From positions 50,069-114,068 of the forward strand of contig NW_004451851.1 in assembly GCF_000321225.1 (NCBI RefSeq): 64,000 bases of DNA. Direction: 5' to 3'. The stretch is from Odobenus rosmarus divergens. Lineage: Eukaryota; Chordata; Mammalia; Carnivora; Odobenidae. Shown here one piece after another: positions 49,371 through 61,760 of this stretch. The notes beneath the pieces were generated by a model. The model saw nothing but the letters and a program-made list of their open reading frames with translations. It was not told the DNA's origin and searched no databases. A program made the translations under genes and the position numbers. Every line of letters begins with the position of its first letter. The stretch's first letter is position 1.

Positions 49371-49549
49371 AAAAAACCACGAGGCCCAGCAGACTTAGAA
49401 GCAGCCCCCCTCCCCCCGCCTTTCCCTCACACTCTCCCCACCAGCAGATACCGTTCATCCGAGGGGCGGGGGTCAGAAATATTCTGTATGTGGCACCTGG
49501 TCTTTATGGAAGACTGTGGCTCATGGTGTCAGCCCCACCGCAGGGCTTA

Positions 49550-49750
49550 TTTCCAGGCGTCCCTACAAAGGATTTGCTTCCCTATGGGTTTGTACAACAA
49601 ATGACATTTGACGCGTCACAGAAATGAGGCCGTGAGTCTAAGCGCTTGGCACAGATCTCAGTAGGGACAGCATATGTGTTTCGACAAATCACACGCATTG
49701 GACCGGGAGCAGACCCTAATCTGGCAGGAAAAGGCTCTTGCCCTGTGAGC
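49550..49750. other. Repeat-poor block with CpG-containing motifs, possible conserved non-coding element
   Basis: No repeat is visible. The block keeps several CpG dinucleotides (such as tgacgcgtcacag near 49611, a CRE-like palindrome core) in an otherwise CpG-poor intron. Function not shown. Confidence 0.3.
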
Positions 49751-49924
49751 GCATCAGCTCCACAGCAGTCACACCAGGGCTGACGAGATAAGCAGACAGG
49801 TCAGTCCTTTCTGCAGCCGATGTTTCCGGTCAGCCTGGTTCCCTGCTCTCTGTAGGGCTGCCGCTGGCTCAGGGCTGTGCATGTGCTGGACCCGGCTCCT
49901 ACCTCCTGCCTACATCTGTACCAG

Positions 49925-50120
49925 GTGTCCCTTCCGTGCGGGTAATAATACAGCCGCTGACATTGATGGCTTGGTTACACATAGGATGGACTTGATTCTC
50001 ATCGCCAGGCTTTCAGAGAGTTGCTACTTTTAGCCCTGTTTGTAGATGAGACTAAGTCTTGGAGGGGGGCTAGTGAGCCCCACAGGCCAGAGTCCCGTAG
50101 GTCTTGAGCAGTGGAGGCAG
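49925..50120 (-). repeat. MIR fragment, antisense
   Basis: Contains gccgctgacattgatggctt, agccctgtttgtagatgaga and gtgagccccacaggccagag, a diverged MIR in reverse. Confidence 0.5.
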
Positions 50121-50339
50121 GATTGGAATGTCTGTCTCACATTCTTCTGTCCTGAGTGTCCTACCATGGTCACCTCGTAGACCTGACACTGAGGTCACCA
50201 TGCCAGACTTTCCTTCCCTACAGGTGGCTTCCTATTAAAAAATTTTTAGCACATATTTACACACCGTTAATTCACACTGTACTAGATTTGTGTTTCTTAA
50301 ATTTACAAAGAAAAATCAACAAAATAAAAATACCTTTGG

Positions 50340-50625
50340 AATTTTTTTTTTCCAAATTGCTCCCGTCCAGTTGCCTTCTTACTTCTTCCCTTCTTAGCCA
50401 CATTTCCTAAGCGTGATGTCTACACTTGAAGTATGGCTCTCTTCAGCTCCCCACTCCCTTCCCAGAAGTGGCCCTCATGAAGGTCACTGGTGATTTTCTT
50501 GTTGCTAAAGCCAATGGTGGTGATGGTGATGGTTCCTTATACATTTCTTTGTTTGATGATGCTGACCTCCCCTCCTTGGAGATCTTCCTGCTCTCTTGGT
50601 TCCATGAAATAGTCTACTCATAACC
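50340..50625 (+). repeat. L2 LINE fragment (reverse transcriptase region), sense
   Basis: Contains ccgtccagttgccttcttac, cctaagcgtgatgtctacac, gccctcatgaaggtcactgg, ttgttgctaaagccaatggt and ctgctctcttggttccatga. These match the L2 reverse transcriptase region in order. The open frame here is a relic of that domain, not a host gene. Confidence 0.75.
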
Positions 50626-50867
50626 ATGAAAGGTCTGAGCGTTAGCCTGCACAGATTCATAGATGCTGGCAGAAGATGTGAGACTCATGGGTCAGAGACA
50701 AAGGACTTCATTCGTCACCACACAGCAGGCAGCATGACCTTCATGTTTGGGACAGTTCCTGCCCTCCACCCCTGCCCCCAGCCAAGTCCAGTGAGAATGA
50801 TGTGAGGGTGGATCTGGGCCAGGTTTGCTTACAGTGGGGAACCCTGTGCTTAGGAATCCCCAACTTT

Positions 50868-50985
50868 TTATTGTTAGCTTTATTGAGATATAATTTATAA
50901 AGCATAAAGCTTAGCAAGTCTAGAATTCAGTGCTTTTTAGTGTATTTGCAGTCATGGCCCCATCATCACATGCTTTGTCTTTCCT
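50868..50985 (-). repeat. Old L1 3' fragment, antisense
   Basis: Contains ttagctttattgagatataa, agaattcagtgctttttagt and catggccccatcatcacatg, a widespread old L1 3' segment in reverse. Confidence 0.72.
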
Positions 50986-52126
50986 TCTTTTCACCTGTAG
51001 GTACCTTAGATCAAAAAACAGCTCCTTCAGGCAACCCAGGGGATGAAAACCTTGCTGGGCTTTGGATCTACAGAAGGTTGCTTTCTCCCCAGTTTCTCTG
51101 TACCTGATACATGGACCCCTCCTCCCTCATCCTTTGTAGCACGTCTCAGGACTGTAGCCAACTCACACCTGGAAATTTCTCTTCACACAATTATTCTTTC
51201 CTCCTTCATTTCCTAATGCCCTTTCCTGGGGGTCTTCCCTTAGCCCACCCTCAGTTTATGCACTTCAGGATTTGATCTCTGCTCCTCCCAGCCTCAGTGC
51301 CTGGGAGCTGGGGGAAGAGTGGTGAGCGAGGCGCACCTGCTTTGTGTCCTCATGGGGCTTACCTTCTGACAGCAGACACAGATATTAGGCAACTGAGACA
51401 GAGTTCAATATTTCAGCACATATGTGACCAGGCTACCAGGGGAAGAGGAGGGTTTTTCGGGAGATGCTCTATGAGTATCTATCTGAGATGTGCCCTTGGA
51501 GGAAGTTGCCTTTGATTGGAGTTTTGAGGGGGGACCTGGAAATTGCCAAAGGAGATGGTGCCACACAGGGAAGTGGCATGTGTGCTGGCCCTTCACCACC
51601 TGCTCACCCTCTTTGCTCAGGGCTTCCCACTCCCTATGGGGCTTAATCCAGGACCCTCCTGACTCTGCAGGAGCTCTGATCCCGGGTATCAACCCCAAAT
51701 GAGCAGTCAGCCATGCATGCAGGGGGGACCTTGGGAGGGCTTCAGCACAGCTAATCAAAAATGATTTATGTCCACTTCTATTTCTTTTAACTTTTAATAA
51801 AAAAGAATCAAAAGCTATTCTTTAGAGACTACCAGAGAGGTACAAATATGGTCTTAAGAGAATCAGTGAGTCAGGCTTTAGTGACTTTTCAAATGTCATG
51901 CCATTGAAGAAGTAGGACTTGAAGTGAAAAGAATATTCATTTACAAATGAACTGTGAGAATTTCACCTGAATATTTTCTAGCCAGGAAAGAAGGCTTCCA
52001 GTATTAGAGCATCTCCTGTGAAACAGGCATCCTGTCTGTAGCACAGCCTTTTCCTTTTATTAAAGAGAGTACTATTTCCACCTTGACCAATCACAAATCA
52101 ATTACAAACCTGCATGCTCTCTCTGA

Positions 52127-52147
52127 AATAATAATAATAATAATAAT
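52127..52147. repeat. (AAT)n microsatellite
   Basis: About seven AAT units in a row. Confidence 0.9.
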
Positions 52148-53009
52148 GACAGTCATTTTTGCAGGCTATGTTTTATCTCTCCGTGAAGGGAATAATGCCC
52201 TGACATAGGAGTGGAGGGGAGGGGGCATTGCAGAACGGCGAGGCCATTAGAGATGTAGCTGTAATAGAGTAGCGTGAAAACAGCAGACTCTGCGTGGCAT
52301 CAGGTGCTTCTCTGGCTTCCTCTCTAGGGAGTTACTGAGGATAGGTCTTGCCTGGGGCTGGAAGGATGCGTGTGTGCTAGGGCCAGAAATGTTCAAGTGT
52401 GGGTGTTGGCAGCCCCTTTTCTTGCAAAGAGTGACTCTCAAATGACGTAAAAAAAAAGTGGCTGAGGAAAGGTGGAATTCGAGTTGTTTTAAAAGAGAGT
52501 CAAGCTGATAGGAGAGAGAAAAACGAGAGATTTCTAAGGATGCTGTTGCCACGATTGGAGAGGCAGGAGTATAAAATGGGATTAAGCAGGACCACCGCTT
52601 AGGTTACGCAGTGCCTTCGTTCAGTTGAGAATGTGTTTCCCCCCCCGCCCCCTCCCGGATGGGTGAATTGGACAAAGCTTCACCTTCTGGGCAGATGCAT
52701 CCTCATGGGCTTAGATCTTGGCAGGCAGACAAAGCCTCTGGGCAAAGCAAACAGATAACCTCCAGTGGGCTCCGTGAGCCAGTGGGTCTGGACTCTGGTT
52801 TGCCAGGACAGTTCGAGCTGGCTCTGAATGACGCACCAGTGGCTGGGCATTTCTGGTGCAGTGACCAGTTGCTCAACTATAGGAAGTGGTCTGGATTTAA
52901 GGAATGTTTCCATCCGTGTATTCTGTGGTATGGTTTGACTCCTTACTTTCCACTGAGGGACTTAAGACAGCAGTAACCTTTACGTCTTGGAAACCTAGGA
53001 CAAAGTGAG

Positions 53010-53125
53010 CAGCGTCAGCATCACTTGGGAACTTGTTAGAAATGCAGATTATCTAGCCTTGCCCCTGACCTACTGAATCACCCTCCAGGTGATTCCAGTG
53101 CCTGCTGACTTTTGAGAACCACTGT
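53010..53125. mobile_element. MER5A-type hAT fragment
   Basis: Contains gcatcacttgggaacttgtt, agaaatgcagattatctag, ctactgaatcaccctccagg and ends ttttgagaaccactg. Confidence 0.85.
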
Positions 53126-53474
53126 TTTAGATTCATGAAGTTGGGTTAAGAAAACCTCACCTGAACCTAATAGCCTGTCAGGTATGCCATTGCTTAATAA
53201 TGTACTCAGAGTCTGTTAGCCAAGAATGTGGGAAGATGCTTGGGCAATGCGTCTTCACGTAGATATTTCTGACTTAGAGACCACTGAGGTTTCCAGAAAG
53301 CTAGGCATCTGGACTTCTGTCACAGCATTTCCCAAACTGTTTTCTCTGGAGCCATCATTTCCTGCAAGATGGCAGTTGGTGTTCTTTGAATAAGCAAAGT
53401 TTCTGGAACACTGCACGCTCTACCCTCCCCTCACAGAATCCTGGTGTAACTGTGCATGGTCCTACAGGGATGGC

Positions 53475-53740
53475 AATTGGGCAATGGAATAAGGCCTCAG
53501 TCTCTGGAATCAGATCACCTGGGTCCACATGCTAATTCAGTCACTCAGCAAAGTCAGACAAGGACTTGCTATTGCCCATGTGGTTGGTTCTGACTCACTG
53601 AGTCAGAATCTGCCTTTTTAATGAGATCCCCATGGGATTTGTATGCATGGTAGGTTGAGAAGTACCATTCGTAAGGCATGTTGCTTGACCTATTTCTATC
53701 TCAGTTTCCTCCTTTTTAAAATAGGAGTAGTAATAGGGCT
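53475..53740 (+). repeat. MIR interrupted by a MER5A-type fragment
   Basis: The left part has ctctggaatcagatcacctg and ggtccacatgctaattcagt; the right part has gacctatttctatctcagtt and tcctcctttttaaaatagga, as in MIR. Between them, at about 53590-53670, ctgactcactgagtcagaat and gaatctgcctttttaatgag to ggttgagaagtacc is MER5A-like. Confidence 0.65.
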
Positions 53741-53744
53741 TCTC

Positions 53745-53922
53745 TCATGCTTTATGGTGCATGAGAAGCACCTGGAGGGTTTGTTAAAACTGGACTGGCT
53801 CTATCCCTCGAGTTCCTGATTTAATAGGGTTAGGGTGGGGCCAGAGATTTTGCATTTCTAACAGGTTCCCCAGGGGATGCTCCTGTGGTGGGTGTGCAGA
53901 CCACACTTTGAGAACCAGTGTT
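53745..53922. mobile_element. MER5A-type hAT fragment
   Basis: Contains ggtgcatgagaagcacctgg, gagttcctgatttaataggg, gtggggccagagattttgca, ttctaacaggttccccaggg and ends actttgagaaccagtg. Near full length. Confidence 0.88.
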
Positions 53923-54179
53923 CTGGATCATTCTAAGAGCACAGCTCCCTCCGTGCCGGCCCTGTTGTCCTCCACGAAGCACGCTACTTAAATACCCAAC
54001 TTTATACTTGACCCTTTTTGCCATTTTGTTGGAATTTTAGCCCAGCCTGTAAATTCCTCTGGGCAGAAATTATACCTTCCACACTCCATACTCTTTCATT
54101 TTGTGTTTCGTTGAATAAATGAGGACATTTCCAGTGTTGTTAATAATAGAATAGGGAAGGGGAAAAACTCAGATTGTCA

Positions 54180-54290
54180 ACCCCAATAAACAGTGTCTAC
54201 AAATGGATATCAGCCCTGGGATTCTCTTTAAAATTTGCATTTCCAGCAGCTTTTCAGGTGATGCTGATGGTCCAGGAAGCCCCCCCCCCC
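54180..54290. mobile_element. MER5A-type hAT fragment, partial
   Basis: Contains atttgcatttccagcagctt and ttcaggtgatgctgatggtc, then breaks at a C-run at 54280-54294. Confidence 0.6.
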
Positions 54291-54324
54291 CCGCCCAGAA
54301 GCACTTTCATAGAGATTTTTAAAG

Positions 54325-54420
54325 GATTAAGTGAATTCTGTCATGTAAGCCAGTTAACACAGTGCCTGGCATAGGCTACGTACTCAAAAATGTTAATGTG
54401 ACTTTTACTTAATAAATGCT
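54325..54420 (+). repeat. MIR 3' part, sense
   Basis: Contains ggattaagtgaattctgtca and taacacagtgcctggcatag, the MIR 3' end. Confidence 0.7.
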
Positions 54421-56164
54421 CAGACAAATCCTGTTAGGTTGAACAAAATATTTATCAAACTCACTTAGTTATGGAACTCTTTACTCATGGGAGATATATT
54501 GACTTTTGAGGGAAGCAGTGTGTTACTGCAGGGGTGCTCAAGCTTTCCCACGTAGCGAGTGTTCAGTGGAGTCCGTTCCCAGCTTGGTCCCCGCCTCCCA
54601 CATTTTTGAACAGGTTCAGGAGCAGGCTACTGGCATATCTCAAAGCAGTGGCTCATGGGACTTCAGGAGACCCCGGAGGAGGAGGCAGCAGAGACAGGAA
54701 AGTGCTGGGTAGAATGGATGCTATCGGTGTCCTGGACAGTGTCCTTTCTGAGCCGGTGCCCCCAACCCTAAGGCAGTGTGCGGTTGGCTGCTAGAGGCTC
54801 ACAGCTTCCCCTTCTCCACAGAACTGCTATGGGGCAAATGGGAACAGTTTCCTCCTTTCCCCACCTGGCAGGCCATGGCCAGTGACTGGCTGACGTGGGG
54901 TACCAGTGCGGGCTCCTTGCCTCGAGCTGGGATCAGCTCTGGTACACTTGAGGCTCTCGAGGTCCCGTGGAGTCAGGCTGAAGCTGGACTGTTTTGACCA
55001 CATCCTTCCTCAGTGGCTCCTTTGCTCACTGTCCTTCATCCCCTTTCTCCAGAGGGCACTTGGTAGGTCACCGTGTCTCAGACTCTGCTTCTGGGGAGCC
55101 TGGCTCTATCAGTGCCCACTGGGAAGTTTATCCAATTTGCCCTGGACACAGAGGGGCTAGAAGATGACTCCATTTTAGAATAATGGACGTAGGTCTGAAA
55201 GAAGAAAGGAAGTGTGCCCGAAATTTCAGAGGAAGGGTATACTTACATATGAAACATGTGATAGGCACCAAAAGAAAATCTCCAGCATGTGGGAGTGGTG
55301 ACTCGGGGGCCTGATAGATTCTTCCCCAGGCTTCCATATACATCATCCATGTCATGCTTCTGTTGGGCTTTTTCCAGGACTTTGACTTCTCTTAGCTTTT
55401 CTGCTCCTTTTTCCTCGCATCCTAGCATTTGTATCCCCAAGCATGTACGTGGCACCTGGCATCTTGGGAGGATTTACTCTTCCACCTTGTCTCTGGGCTG
55501 CGGTCCATTTTGGGCTCCTGACACCCTGCCCGTTCCACCCCTCCCCTTGCCCACTCAGACCCGCTCAGCTGCCTGTGAACCTGGAATTCCTGGGTCTCTT
55601 CCTGCTTGATGAAACCTCCCCTTGCATTTTCCTTCCTGCCTGTGTCTGGGGCTGAGACCATGGTTGGAACTTGTGCTGCTTACACAGTCCCTCTGGTTAA
55701 ATCCCTTCACATTGCTCTGGCACTCTGGTCGCTGAGCCTGTCACTGTGCCTGGTCTTCTAGAATCTCTCCTGATCTTGATTCCTTGGTTGCTGCTCATTT
55801 GCCTTGACCTTCATCACCTACTTGCCCTTTCGTCTGAGCTCATCTCTCTAACTTAACCTTCATTTCTCCTTGCCGGTGGTCCACCGCAGTGCCATTTCTT
55901 ATCATGACTGTGGGCTCTCCACGTTCCTGTCCTGCTCTTGCCTGCTCCCAATATGACAAGTGTGATTATCAAAAGGCCTATTTTCTAGAGATTTTATAAG
56001 ACAACCTGCAATTTCCTATCCTTCAATGGGAGAAAGCTTGGTGGTTCAGGAACTAAAGAGAAAAATGTGAATGGTTCAGGGGATGCATTACTCCTCTGTG
56101 TTTTTGCTGGAATGTGACATCATTAAGAAAAGCAAATAATACTGGAAGTCACATCAAAATAAAA

Positions 56165-56346
56165 ATTTTTTAAAGATTTTATTTATTTGATAGCACACAT
56201 GCAGGGGGAGTGTCAGGCAGAGGGAGAGGGAGAAGCAGGCTCCCCAGCTGAGCAGGGAGCCTGATGCAGGACTCAATCCCAGGACCCTGGGATCATGACC
56301 TGAGCCGAAAGCAGACACTTAACCGACTGAGCCCCCCAGGCACCCA
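56165..56346 (-). mobile_element. CAN-SINE, antisense to PTPRT
   Basis: A T-run and taaagattttatttatttga lead into a GA-rich middle with a small gap, then gatgcaggactcaatcccag, accctgggatcatgacctga and cgactgagccccccaggcac. Slightly shortened in the middle. Target duplication not clear. Confidence 0.94.
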
Positions 56347-56404
56347 ATAAGATTTAAACTAAAGGTGAAAAAATGAATGTTTTGCACTTAATTGGCTCTT
56401 TGCT

Positions 56405-56900
56405 GTTTGTTAGTTTCTTATGGCTGATGTAACAAATTAGACTTAGTGGCTTAAAACAACACAAATTTATTACATTGCGGTGGTAGAGATCAGAGGTCAG
56501 AAATGAATCTTACAGGGTTAGATGGAGGTGTTGGCCAGGCTGCATTCCTTCTAGAGGCTCTAGCGGAGATTATGCTCCCTTACCTTTCTCAGCTTCTGGA
56601 AGCTGTCTGCATTCTTTGGTTCTGGTTCCTTTCTCCATCTTCAAGCCATCAGTCACATCACTTTGACCTCTGCTTCTGTCACCACATGTCCTGTCTCTGA
56701 CTCTGACCCTCCTCCGTCTTTCTCATATGAGGCCTGTTGTGATTACATTGAGCCCACCTGCATCATCTAGGATCCTCTCCAAATCTCCAGATCCTGAGCT
56801 TAATCAACATCTTCAAAGTCCCTTTCACCATAGAAGGTGACATATTCCCAGGTTCCAGGGATTAGCATATGGACATTGTGGGGGCGGGGGAGCATTATCC
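56405..56900 (-). mobile_element. MaLR/MLT1-like LTR-type repeat, antisense
   Basis: Starts gttagtttcttatggctgat with taacaaattagacttagtgg and cttaaaacaacacaaattta, then ctagaggctctagcggagat, cagtcacatcactttgacct, gtgattacattgagcccacc, ccctttcaccatagaaggtg and gttccagggattagcatatg. Same family as 12970-13425, but more complete. Confidence 0.8.
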
Positions 56901-56984
56901 CTACCCCACTTTTCATGGTTAATTTCGTGGTTAATTTGGAGAGCTCAGTTCACACCAGGATACGCCATCATGGGCTCAGTGCTC

Positions 56985-57100
56985 TGGACGCTTTCCCATT
57001 TATGCATCATGAGAACTTCATAAAGTGGGCAGCAGTATCACATCCATTAATGGTGTAAGGAAACCAAAGCTGAGAGAAATGAAATCAGGGCCCAAGGCTG
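56985..57100 (-). repeat. MIR fragment, antisense
   Basis: Contains cccatttatgcatcatgaga and aaaccaaagctgagagaaat, a diverged MIR in reverse. Confidence 0.5.
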
Positions 57101-58114
57101 CACATATTGGGCATCTGTGTGCTTTTGTTTTATTATCTTTTCCGGTCCCATCTTTCCCTAGCTCCTGCCCTGGCCTCTCTCAAGTATCTAGCCTCCTGGG
57201 AGCTCAGCTGTGACCACTGGGGGACCAGCCACATCCAGGAGAGAGGTTGTCTGGGCTTTGGGAGCAGTTGCAGATGAGGCGTTTTCAGCACAGTATTTTT
57301 TTTCTGCCTAGATTTTTATATACTTCTTTATCCTTAACATCTAATATTTTTGTGAAGTAAAATGCGTACCTCAATTGTTGTGGTTTTCATAAATTTTGTC
57401 AAGTGAATGGTAGGCCATTTCAGTCTAAAGGTTTGGGTCTTGTTTTCATCCAGGCAAGTGAGCTGATGTGACTTAGGATAGGATTTGTGTTCCATTCCCT
57501 AAGCTCCCATCTTTAGACGTACCAAATACTTACCTGGTACGTTGTCTGATCTCTGTTTTCTTCCTCAATTTGCCTCCCTCCTCTCCTTTTATTGGCGCCT
57601 TCTTGGCAATCTGGGTTATTTTCTTAAGCCTCCCCCGACCCCCGCCTCCAGCTGTCAGTGCTTTTCTGCAGTGTTGAGTCTGCCGTTCACTTCTAGCACC
57701 ATTTTGAATCCTGCAAATGGTGCCCTTGTTTATTTCCTGTAATTCTTTTGAGGTTTATTTTCTTTCTTAGTACTTTTCCTTCTCCACTCACCTCTCAGAT
57801 GATGGTCTGTAGAGTTCATGTGCTCGCTTCATGCTTGGTGTCTTCTTTCTTATCTCCCAAATAAATTTATTGGCTGTTCAAAGCATTGGAGGTCTGAGGA
57901 AAAGCCTTGTGTCTGATGAACTGTCTGGCTGGGACGTCGGCATTTTTGCTTCCTCTACCTGTCTTTCCTTTTTGGGGGGGGGGCGATCCTCAGCTAAGAA
58001 ATTGGTGGTGCATAGGTAGCTCTTGGCCACTCTTTTCTCCACATGTGGGAATGAGTGTGCTAGAGGAGGTGAGGGGTGGGGAGTAGTTACCCCACATTAG
58101 AGCACCACATGGTA

Positions 58115-58335
58115 TCTTTGGGCGAAGTGCTGATGCCCGGTGGCCTGCATTCAAATCCCAGCTCTGCCACTTCCAAGCTGTGCAAGCCTGGGCAGGCAGA
58201 TCACTTCTCTGAGCTTCAGCTTCCTTGTATATACAATGGAGATAAGAAGTGGGCCCCCCTCACAGATTTTTGTGAGGAATTAATGAAGAAGGAATGTAAA
58301 ACACTTAGCCCACGGTAGTGCTTAGTCACTGTCAA
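58115..58335 (+). repeat. MIR, well preserved, sense
   Basis: Contains cctgcattcaaatcccagct, ctgccacttccaagctgtgc, tcacttctctgagcttcagc, gtatatacaatggagataag, tttgtgaggaattaatgaag and aaacacttagcccacggtag: almost the whole MIR. Confidence 0.92.
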
Positions 58336-59579
58336 CTTAAGAAAGATCAAAATCTTTATGATGTTATAAAAAATCAGGTTAGAAAATACCCAGCCAGAGC
58401 CTCATCGCTCCCTTTCCAGGTGTGAAAGGGACTGCTCAGCAGTGAGGAGAAAATGGGCTTGTTTTGGTGACCCATCTCTTCTGAGGCCTTTCTGTGCCTT
58501 CAGCCAACTTTTCCTCAGATCAGGTCACATTCCTGGCATTTGCCAGAATTTCTTCTACTTCCTCACTGCATATTTTGGGAGAGGGAATTGTGTCTGGGGT
58601 CGTCAGCTCTCAGAGTCTGAGCGAGTTGTACCATCTCTTGCAAAAACGTATCCGGGCATGAGGCAGGTGGTGGGCAGTTTCCGCCCCAGTGACTTCTCCC
58701 TTCAGTTCCCTTGCATTGTTCTTGTCCCGTCCTGTTGCAGAGTTTCTGGAATGGGAAGGGGTTATGGTTGCCCCTCCTCTTGCCATGCTTTTAAGTCTGG
58801 TATTTCCTTTAGTTCCTTTATTCTTTTCAAGTATAAAAGCAATGTTTGAGGCAGAAAGTCTAGAGAATGCCAAAAAGTAAAAAGAAGAAAGCCAGCCCCT
58901 CCAATCTCCCTGTCCAGTCTGGAGCAAGTCACACAGAGGCCTTGGTTTCCCCATGTTTCTTAGCTGTTTGCTCCCGGCCCTCCCTGCTGTTCCATCTCAT
59001 TGGCCTGGGACAGCTGAGCCCTGGAGCCCTACCCCCTCCCATGTCACAGGCCTGACCCATCGCTAATGGGAGCGTGGATGGATGGAAGCAGGTCATGTGT
59101 GTGCTGGAGGTGTTTACTGTGGACAGGAAGGGATGAAGATCGCATCATGGAAGTTTCCAGTTGTGGAGAAGCTCCTAAATCCTAAAGTTTCCCGAAATCC
59201 AACTAGATAATTAAAGCACTCAATTTTACTTTCGGAAATGAAATAAAGGCAGTGAGGATAGGGTCTCAGTGAAAAGATGCTTGACCCGAAGTTGGAAAAG
59301 CTGGATAAGGGACTTCCTTGCTCTGCATATTTACTCAGCCACACTGACATTTGGATTCTGCTAAGAAGAGCAGCAGTAATACCTCAAGGCTGGGAGGATT
59401 AAAAAGGAGATTCAGGGTCTGGCTCATAGAAGGTGCTTAATAGTCACTCAGGTTGCATCCTCAGGCATGTACCTTACCAGTTGTCACTGCTTGCTGCTGC
59501 TATAGAAGGGGCTCATTCAGACTCAGACTATCACACCTGAGATTCAGCACAGTATAGATGAAAACGCTTGTGCATTCAC

Positions 59580-59900
59580 CTTGATTCTAGAAATGTTTAC
59601 CAAGTCGGGAAGTTGGGCACAGTGCTGGAGATGAAAAGGGGCTAAAGGATGCCCTCGGGGAACTCCCAGTCTAGTCTAAAGGGGGAAACGTGTAGGCAAA
59701 AAAGCAAATAAACAAAAACCCCAAAACCACAACAAAACCAGTAGAGAGTAAATAGCTTCTAGAAGGTGGTGTGACAGGCGAACTTACAGGAGATGGCGAT
59801 GTGCCGAGCATGAGTTTTTAAGGGTGAGGGACTGACCCCAGGCAGACGGGAGGTTCCAGGCTGAGGAAAAAGCAAATGCCAAGGAGGAGAGGTGCTGGGA
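59580..59900 (-). repeat. L2 or related LINE fragment, antisense
   Basis: Contains gggcacagtgctggagatga, gccctcggggaactcccagt and ctagtctaaagggggaaacg, then ggcagacgggaggttccagg and gcaaatgccaaggaggagag, which fit the reverse of an old LINE 3' end. Confidence 0.5.
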
Positions 59901-60349
59901 AACCACCATCCACACCACGCCTGGAGACAGATGGGTCCCTCAGGGCCTGTGGGTGGGGTATCAGGGCACCAGCCATGGGCTGAGGGCCAGGCTGTTTATT
60001 ATCACTTCATGGGTTATATTTTCAGTAGCCTATCTGAGTCTGTCTTTGGGGGAACCTTGTGGGTTCTGCGTAAGAGATGAAGGAAGATGGGAGGAGGGCT
60101 CAGGGCCAAATGCCAGCCTCAAGCTCAGGCCAAGCAGGGAACGAAGGTGTCGGGAGGAGGCCTGTGCCCTCTCTTCTTACCATCAGGCACTGCCCTCCTG
60201 AATCAGCTCGCTAGCAAAGTTTATACTTGAGTCAGATCACTTGCAAAAGCCAGCCATGGATACTCCTTATGGAAAGCCATGGCCCCAGGAATGTGGGGAC
60301 AGGTGGAGCTTCCGAGCTGGGAGTCCCTGGGGGCCGTAAGGTGATGTGA

Positions 60350-60580
<231 letters not shown>

Positions 60581-61059
60581 TGATTTCACCGGCTGCCTTG
60601 GCCCCACCCTCAGAGGGTGGGAGGAATCCAGGTGCCCCTTCTCATCTCAGTGGAAAGACACACGCTTTCCAGTCCCCCATTCCCACCCTGCAGAGAAAGA
60701 GGCAGAGTTACTGTAAAATCATGCATATTGCATTGTTATTCAACAAGTTGAGTCTTATTATAGGGTCCACCTGTGGGAGCCTCTGGGGTATACAACATGG
60801 AAGGCATCTCCAGGTTTGGCTTTATTTTGCATTTAAAGTTTGAACCAACGTCCTTGTGTTTCGGTGGTGGTCTTCTGCCGTGTTCGGAGAGTGTACAATT
60901 GTTTCTGAGGGATTTTTTTTTTAACTGAAAACGCGATTTGATGACAATATTTTGGAAGGACTTTCGAAATAACCCCCCCCCACCCCACTGGTTTTGATTC
61001 AATTCTTTCCAGTTTTCTTGTTCTTGTTCACCTTGAGGTATTGTCAACATGCTTTACAT

Positions 61060-61510
61060 TAAAATATGCACATTGTTGCCTTTTCTGCTCCTTCCAAGGG
61101 CTGGATATCCCATTTATTTTTGAAAGTCTAGATAATCTCTGTTGTAATGCTTAATGGTTGTATACTGTTTCATCAAGTGAGTCCCCCCATTTCTTAAAAT
61201 CTCCCTATTTGTAGTCATTTAGGTAATTCCAGGTGTTTTTGGTTTTTGTTTTATCTTTCCTCTGCATCAATTAACACCTCAATGGAGTTCTTCCAAAGAG
61301 AGTATTTTTATTCTATTGAACCAGATTATTTCCTTGGATAAATTCCCTAGGTATAGAGTTTGTAGGCCAAAGAATACCAGCATCTTTATGGATTTTTCTT
61401 TGTGTTGCAATATTGCTTTTGCAAAAATAAAAAAAAAATGGGTTTGACAGTTTACACTGGAAAATTGCAGTGTATGGATGTACTCATTTTCCAGTGTTAT
61501 GTTCACCAAT
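61060..61510 (-). repeat. Old LINE-like AT-rich sequence, antisense, family uncertain
   Basis: Phrases such as ttggataaattccctaggta and gagtttgtaggccaaagaat are typical of old L1 sequence in reverse. Diverged; the borders are soft. Confidence 0.5.
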
Positions 61511-61760
61511 TAAAATTTTAATATAGCATTACTTTAGTGAATAAAATAAGCTATTCCTCTTATGCTAGCTGTGGAATGACACCCGGTGTGTATGAAGGTG
61601 AAAACATGGATCGACGCCCCCTCCCCCCCACCTTCCCCAGAAGTCTCCTGAGTTGGTTTCCTTGGTCAAAGGGTTGCTGTGAGGGCCTTGACCTCTAGTT
61701 GCTGGCCCCTTGACCTCTAGTTGGTAGCCCTGCCTGAACCTAGACTGGGAGCTGTAATCT

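Noticed and set aside
50426..50623. A 65-codon frame that could look like a small protein
   Set aside because: It matches the reverse transcriptase region of an old L2.
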